A DNA stretch of 25,307 nt from Aequitasia sp047973235. GTDB taxonomy: Bacteria > Bacillota > Clostridia > Lachnospirales > Lachnospiraceae. The position numbers were made by a program, and so were the translations under genes. Location of the stretch: the NCBI GenBank assembly GCA_047973235.1, contig JBKEBP010000142.1, positions 1-25,307 of the forward strand. Direction: 5' to 3'. This document shows, piece by piece, positions 23,967 to 25,307 of this stretch (position 1 is the first letter of the stretch; each line of letters opens with the position of its first letter). The notes below the pieces were generated by a model. That model was not told the origin of the DNA and searched no databases. It saw nothing but the letters and a program-made list of their open reading frames with translations.

Positions 23967-25169
23967 ATGAGTTTACAAAACACACCTGCTTCAGAGCGCA
24001 TTCATATAGGCATATTCGGCAAGAGAAACGCCGGTAAATCCAGTATAATAAATGCAATTACAGGTCAGGATCTCTCTATCGTATCTGATATAAAAGGAAC
24101 TACAACTGACCCTGTATTAAAGACAATGGAACTTCTTCCAATCGGACCTGTTGTTATAATTGACACTCCGGGATTAGATGATGAAGGGGCGCTTGGTACA
24201 GCACGTGTTAAAAAGGCATATCAGATGCTAAATAAAACTGATATTGCCTTACTTGTTGTTGATATAACTGAAGGTATGACAAAAGAGAGTTATGATATTT
24301 TGAATCATATCAAGAAAAAAGATATTCCTTATTTGATAGTCTATAACAAATCAGACCTATCCGATTATGGATTATCAACGAAAACCTCAAAGATTTTGTC
24401 TGACTCAAATTCAATAAGTGTAAGCGCAACTAATAAAATAAATATTGACAAACTAAAAGAAGCAATCGGGCAGTTACTTCCCGATGCTTCTATTAATAAA
24501 CCTATAGTAAGAGATTTGATTTGCCCCGGCGACTTCGTTGTTCTGGTTGTGCCTATTGATAGTGCCGCTCCTAAAGGACGACTCATCTTACCTCAGCAAC
24601 AAACCATTCGTGACATACTGGAGGGTGATGCTATTTCTATTGTCACCAAAGAAACAACCCTTGATGAAACGCTTAAGAATCTTGGAAGTGCACCTGCACT
24701 TGTTATTACAGATAGTCAGGCCTTTTCAAAAGTCTCTAAGATAGTGCCGAATACCGTCCCACTTACTTCCTTTTCTATTCTATTTGCGAGGTACAAGGGC
24801 AATTTGAAAACTCTTGTCGATGGTGCAAGATCACTTGACCGGATAAAGGATAATGCAAATATTCTAATATGTGAAGGTTGCACACATCACAGACAATGTG
24901 ATGATATAGGAACTGTAAAAATCCCCAAGTGGATTGAGAACTACACGGGTAAGAAACATAAGTACAGCTTTACAAGTGGCACAGAATTTCCGCTTGATCT
25001 ATCAGAGTATGATATGATCATTCATTGTGGAGCATGCATGCTTAATGAACGAGAAATGAAATACCGTATTGGTTGTGCCGTGGATGCAGGCATTCCAATG
25101 ACCAATTATGGTACGATTATTGCCCATATGAATGGAATTCTTGAGAGAACTATATCACCTCTGAAATAG
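23967..25169 (+). CDS. hydF: [FeFe]-hydrogenase maturation GTPase/scaffold HydF
   Basis: The 400-residue protein has an N-terminal GTPase domain (about 11-175) with Walker A GKRNAGKS (18-25), DTPGLDDEG and NKSDL. A middle dimerisation region follows. The C-terminal iron-sulfur domain carries the CxH...HCxxC ligands, seen as C305 and H307 in CEGCTHH and as H353, C354 and C357 in HCGAC. HydF receives the diiron precursor made by HydE and HydG and passes it to the hydrogenase. The ATG at 23967 follows AAGAGG, 23 nt after hydG. The gene ends 18-20 bp before the probable left end of an IS256-like element, with no terminator visible between. Confidence 0.97.
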   Translation: MSLQNTPASERIHIGIFGKRNAGKSSIINAITGQDLSIVSDIKGTTTDPVLKTMELLPIGPVVIIDTPGLDDEGALGTARVKKAYQMLNKTDIALLVVDITEGMTKESYDILNHIKKKDIPYLIVYNKSDLSDYGLSTKTSKILSDSNSISVSATNKINIDKLKEAIGQLLPDASINKPIVRDLICPGDFVVLVVPIDSAAPKGRLILPQQQTIRDILEGDAISIVTKETTLDETLKNLGSAPALVITDSQAFSKVSKIVPNTVPLTSFSILFARYKGNLKTLVDGARSLDRIKDNANILICEGCTHHRQCDDIGTVKIPKWIENYTGKKHKYSFTSGTEFPLDLSEYDMIIHCGACMLNEREMKYRIGCAVDAGIPMTNYGTIIAHMNGILERTISPLK

Positions 25170-25225
25170 TAAAAAATCAGATTAGCCGAGTCTGTGAAAG
25201 AATTTCTGTAAATTAAGAATAATAA

Positions 25226-25259
25226 GGTCTTCTATGATAAAATAAAATCATAGGAGGCC
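25226..25259 (+). promoter_or_regulatory. Hairpin that covers the transposase ribosome binding site
   Basis: GGTCTTCTATGAT (25226-25238) and ATCATAGGAGGCC (25247-25259) pair over all 13 positions in RNA, with two G-U pairs and an 8-nt loop. The ribosome site AGGAGG (25252-25257), 9 nt before the ATG, is completely inside the right arm. Folding would block translation from transcripts that include the left arm, for example readthrough from hydF. Confidence 0.7.
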
Positions 25260-25266
25260 TATTATT

Positions 25267-25307
25267 ATGGCAAGAAGAGAAAAGAAACCTGTACACAAAG
25301 TCGAAAT
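25267..25307 (+). CDS. IS256-family transposase, first 13 codons (cut by window edge)
   Basis: The frame starts at the ATG at 25267 behind AGGAGG and reads MARREKKPVHKVE before the window ends. This N-terminus matches what I recall for IS256 (mutator-type, DDE) transposases in Lachnospiraceae. The catalytic domain is outside the window, so whether the copy is intact cannot be judged. Confidence 0.6.
   Translation, partial: MARREKKPVHKVE

Larger units (their letters stand above)
25188..25307 (+). mobile_element. Left end of an IS256-family insertion sequence (cut by window edge)
   Basis: The sequence beginning GAGTCTGTGAAAGAATTTCT at 25188 looks like an IS256-type terminal inverted repeat. 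It is followed after about 80 bp by a transposase start resembling IS256-family transposases I recall from Lachnospiraceae. The right half and the second terminal repeat are outside the window, so the left boundary is an estimate. Confidence 0.65.

Overview
The window looks like the chromosome of an anaerobic, low-GC Firmicute, most likely a member of Lachnospiraceae or a close clostridial relative. The evidence is the AT-rich sequence with strong Gram-positive Shine-Dalgarno sites, a T-box leader on valS, tRNA genes without encoded CCA, the LL-diaminopimelate aminotransferase route to lysine and peptidoglycan, a flavodiiron protein, an LTA-synthase-type enzyme, and the complete [FeFe]-hydrogenase maturation set. 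Identification is by reading protein motifs; no database search was possible.

Left region (1-5131, minus strand). The 5' end of an unrecognised gene runs off the left edge (1-155). A tRNA-Gln(CTG)/tRNA-Pro(CGG) pair has its own promoter and terminator. It is followed, reading upstream, by a tight four-gene operon: fprA (flavodiiron protein), a type I glutamine synthetase with unusual active-site substitutions, an ANTAR RNA-binding protein with a degenerate receiver, and dapL. The operon starts from a very good promoter (TTTACA-N17-TATAAT). The promoter region is shared with a divergent gene and contains a 21-bp tandem repeat.

Middle region (5132-13589). On the plus strand lies a fused PTS EIIC-EAL membrane protein, probably a cyclic-di-GMP phosphodiesterase with a sugar-permease-like sensor. 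It ends at a strong, probably bidirectional terminator. Minus-strand units follow: a prolyl-aminopeptidase plus a cyclase-family hydrolase, a RelQ-type small (p)ppGpp synthetase, and a NiaR-type niacin repressor with an orphan EIIC_2 permease. A plus-strand 87-residue conserved-looking protein of unknown function comes next. The Na+/phosphate symporter-PhoU fusion ends the operon described below.

Right region (13629-25307). A 44-residue small protein, a membrane-anchored TPR protein and the Na/Pi-PhoU protein form one operon. Next are an LTA-synthase-family enzyme with a C-terminal Ig-like (IPT/TIG-like) extension, and valS with its T-box leader. An AEC-family permease is divergent from hydE-hydG-hydF, the three H-cluster maturases. 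The window ends in the first 13 codons of an IS256-like transposase inserted about 20 bp behind hydF; a hairpin covers its ribosome binding site.

Themes across the window are nitrogen and amino-acid supply (GS, ANTAR, dapL, valS T-box, tRNAs), second messengers (c-di-GMP, ppGpp), cofactor sensing (NiaR) and anaerobic metabolism (FprA, HydEFG). The items most worth a second look are the divergent GS paired with a pseudo-receiver ANTAR protein, the EIIC-EAL fusion with its tandem-repeat control region, and the orphan permease next to NiaR with an operator-like dyad.
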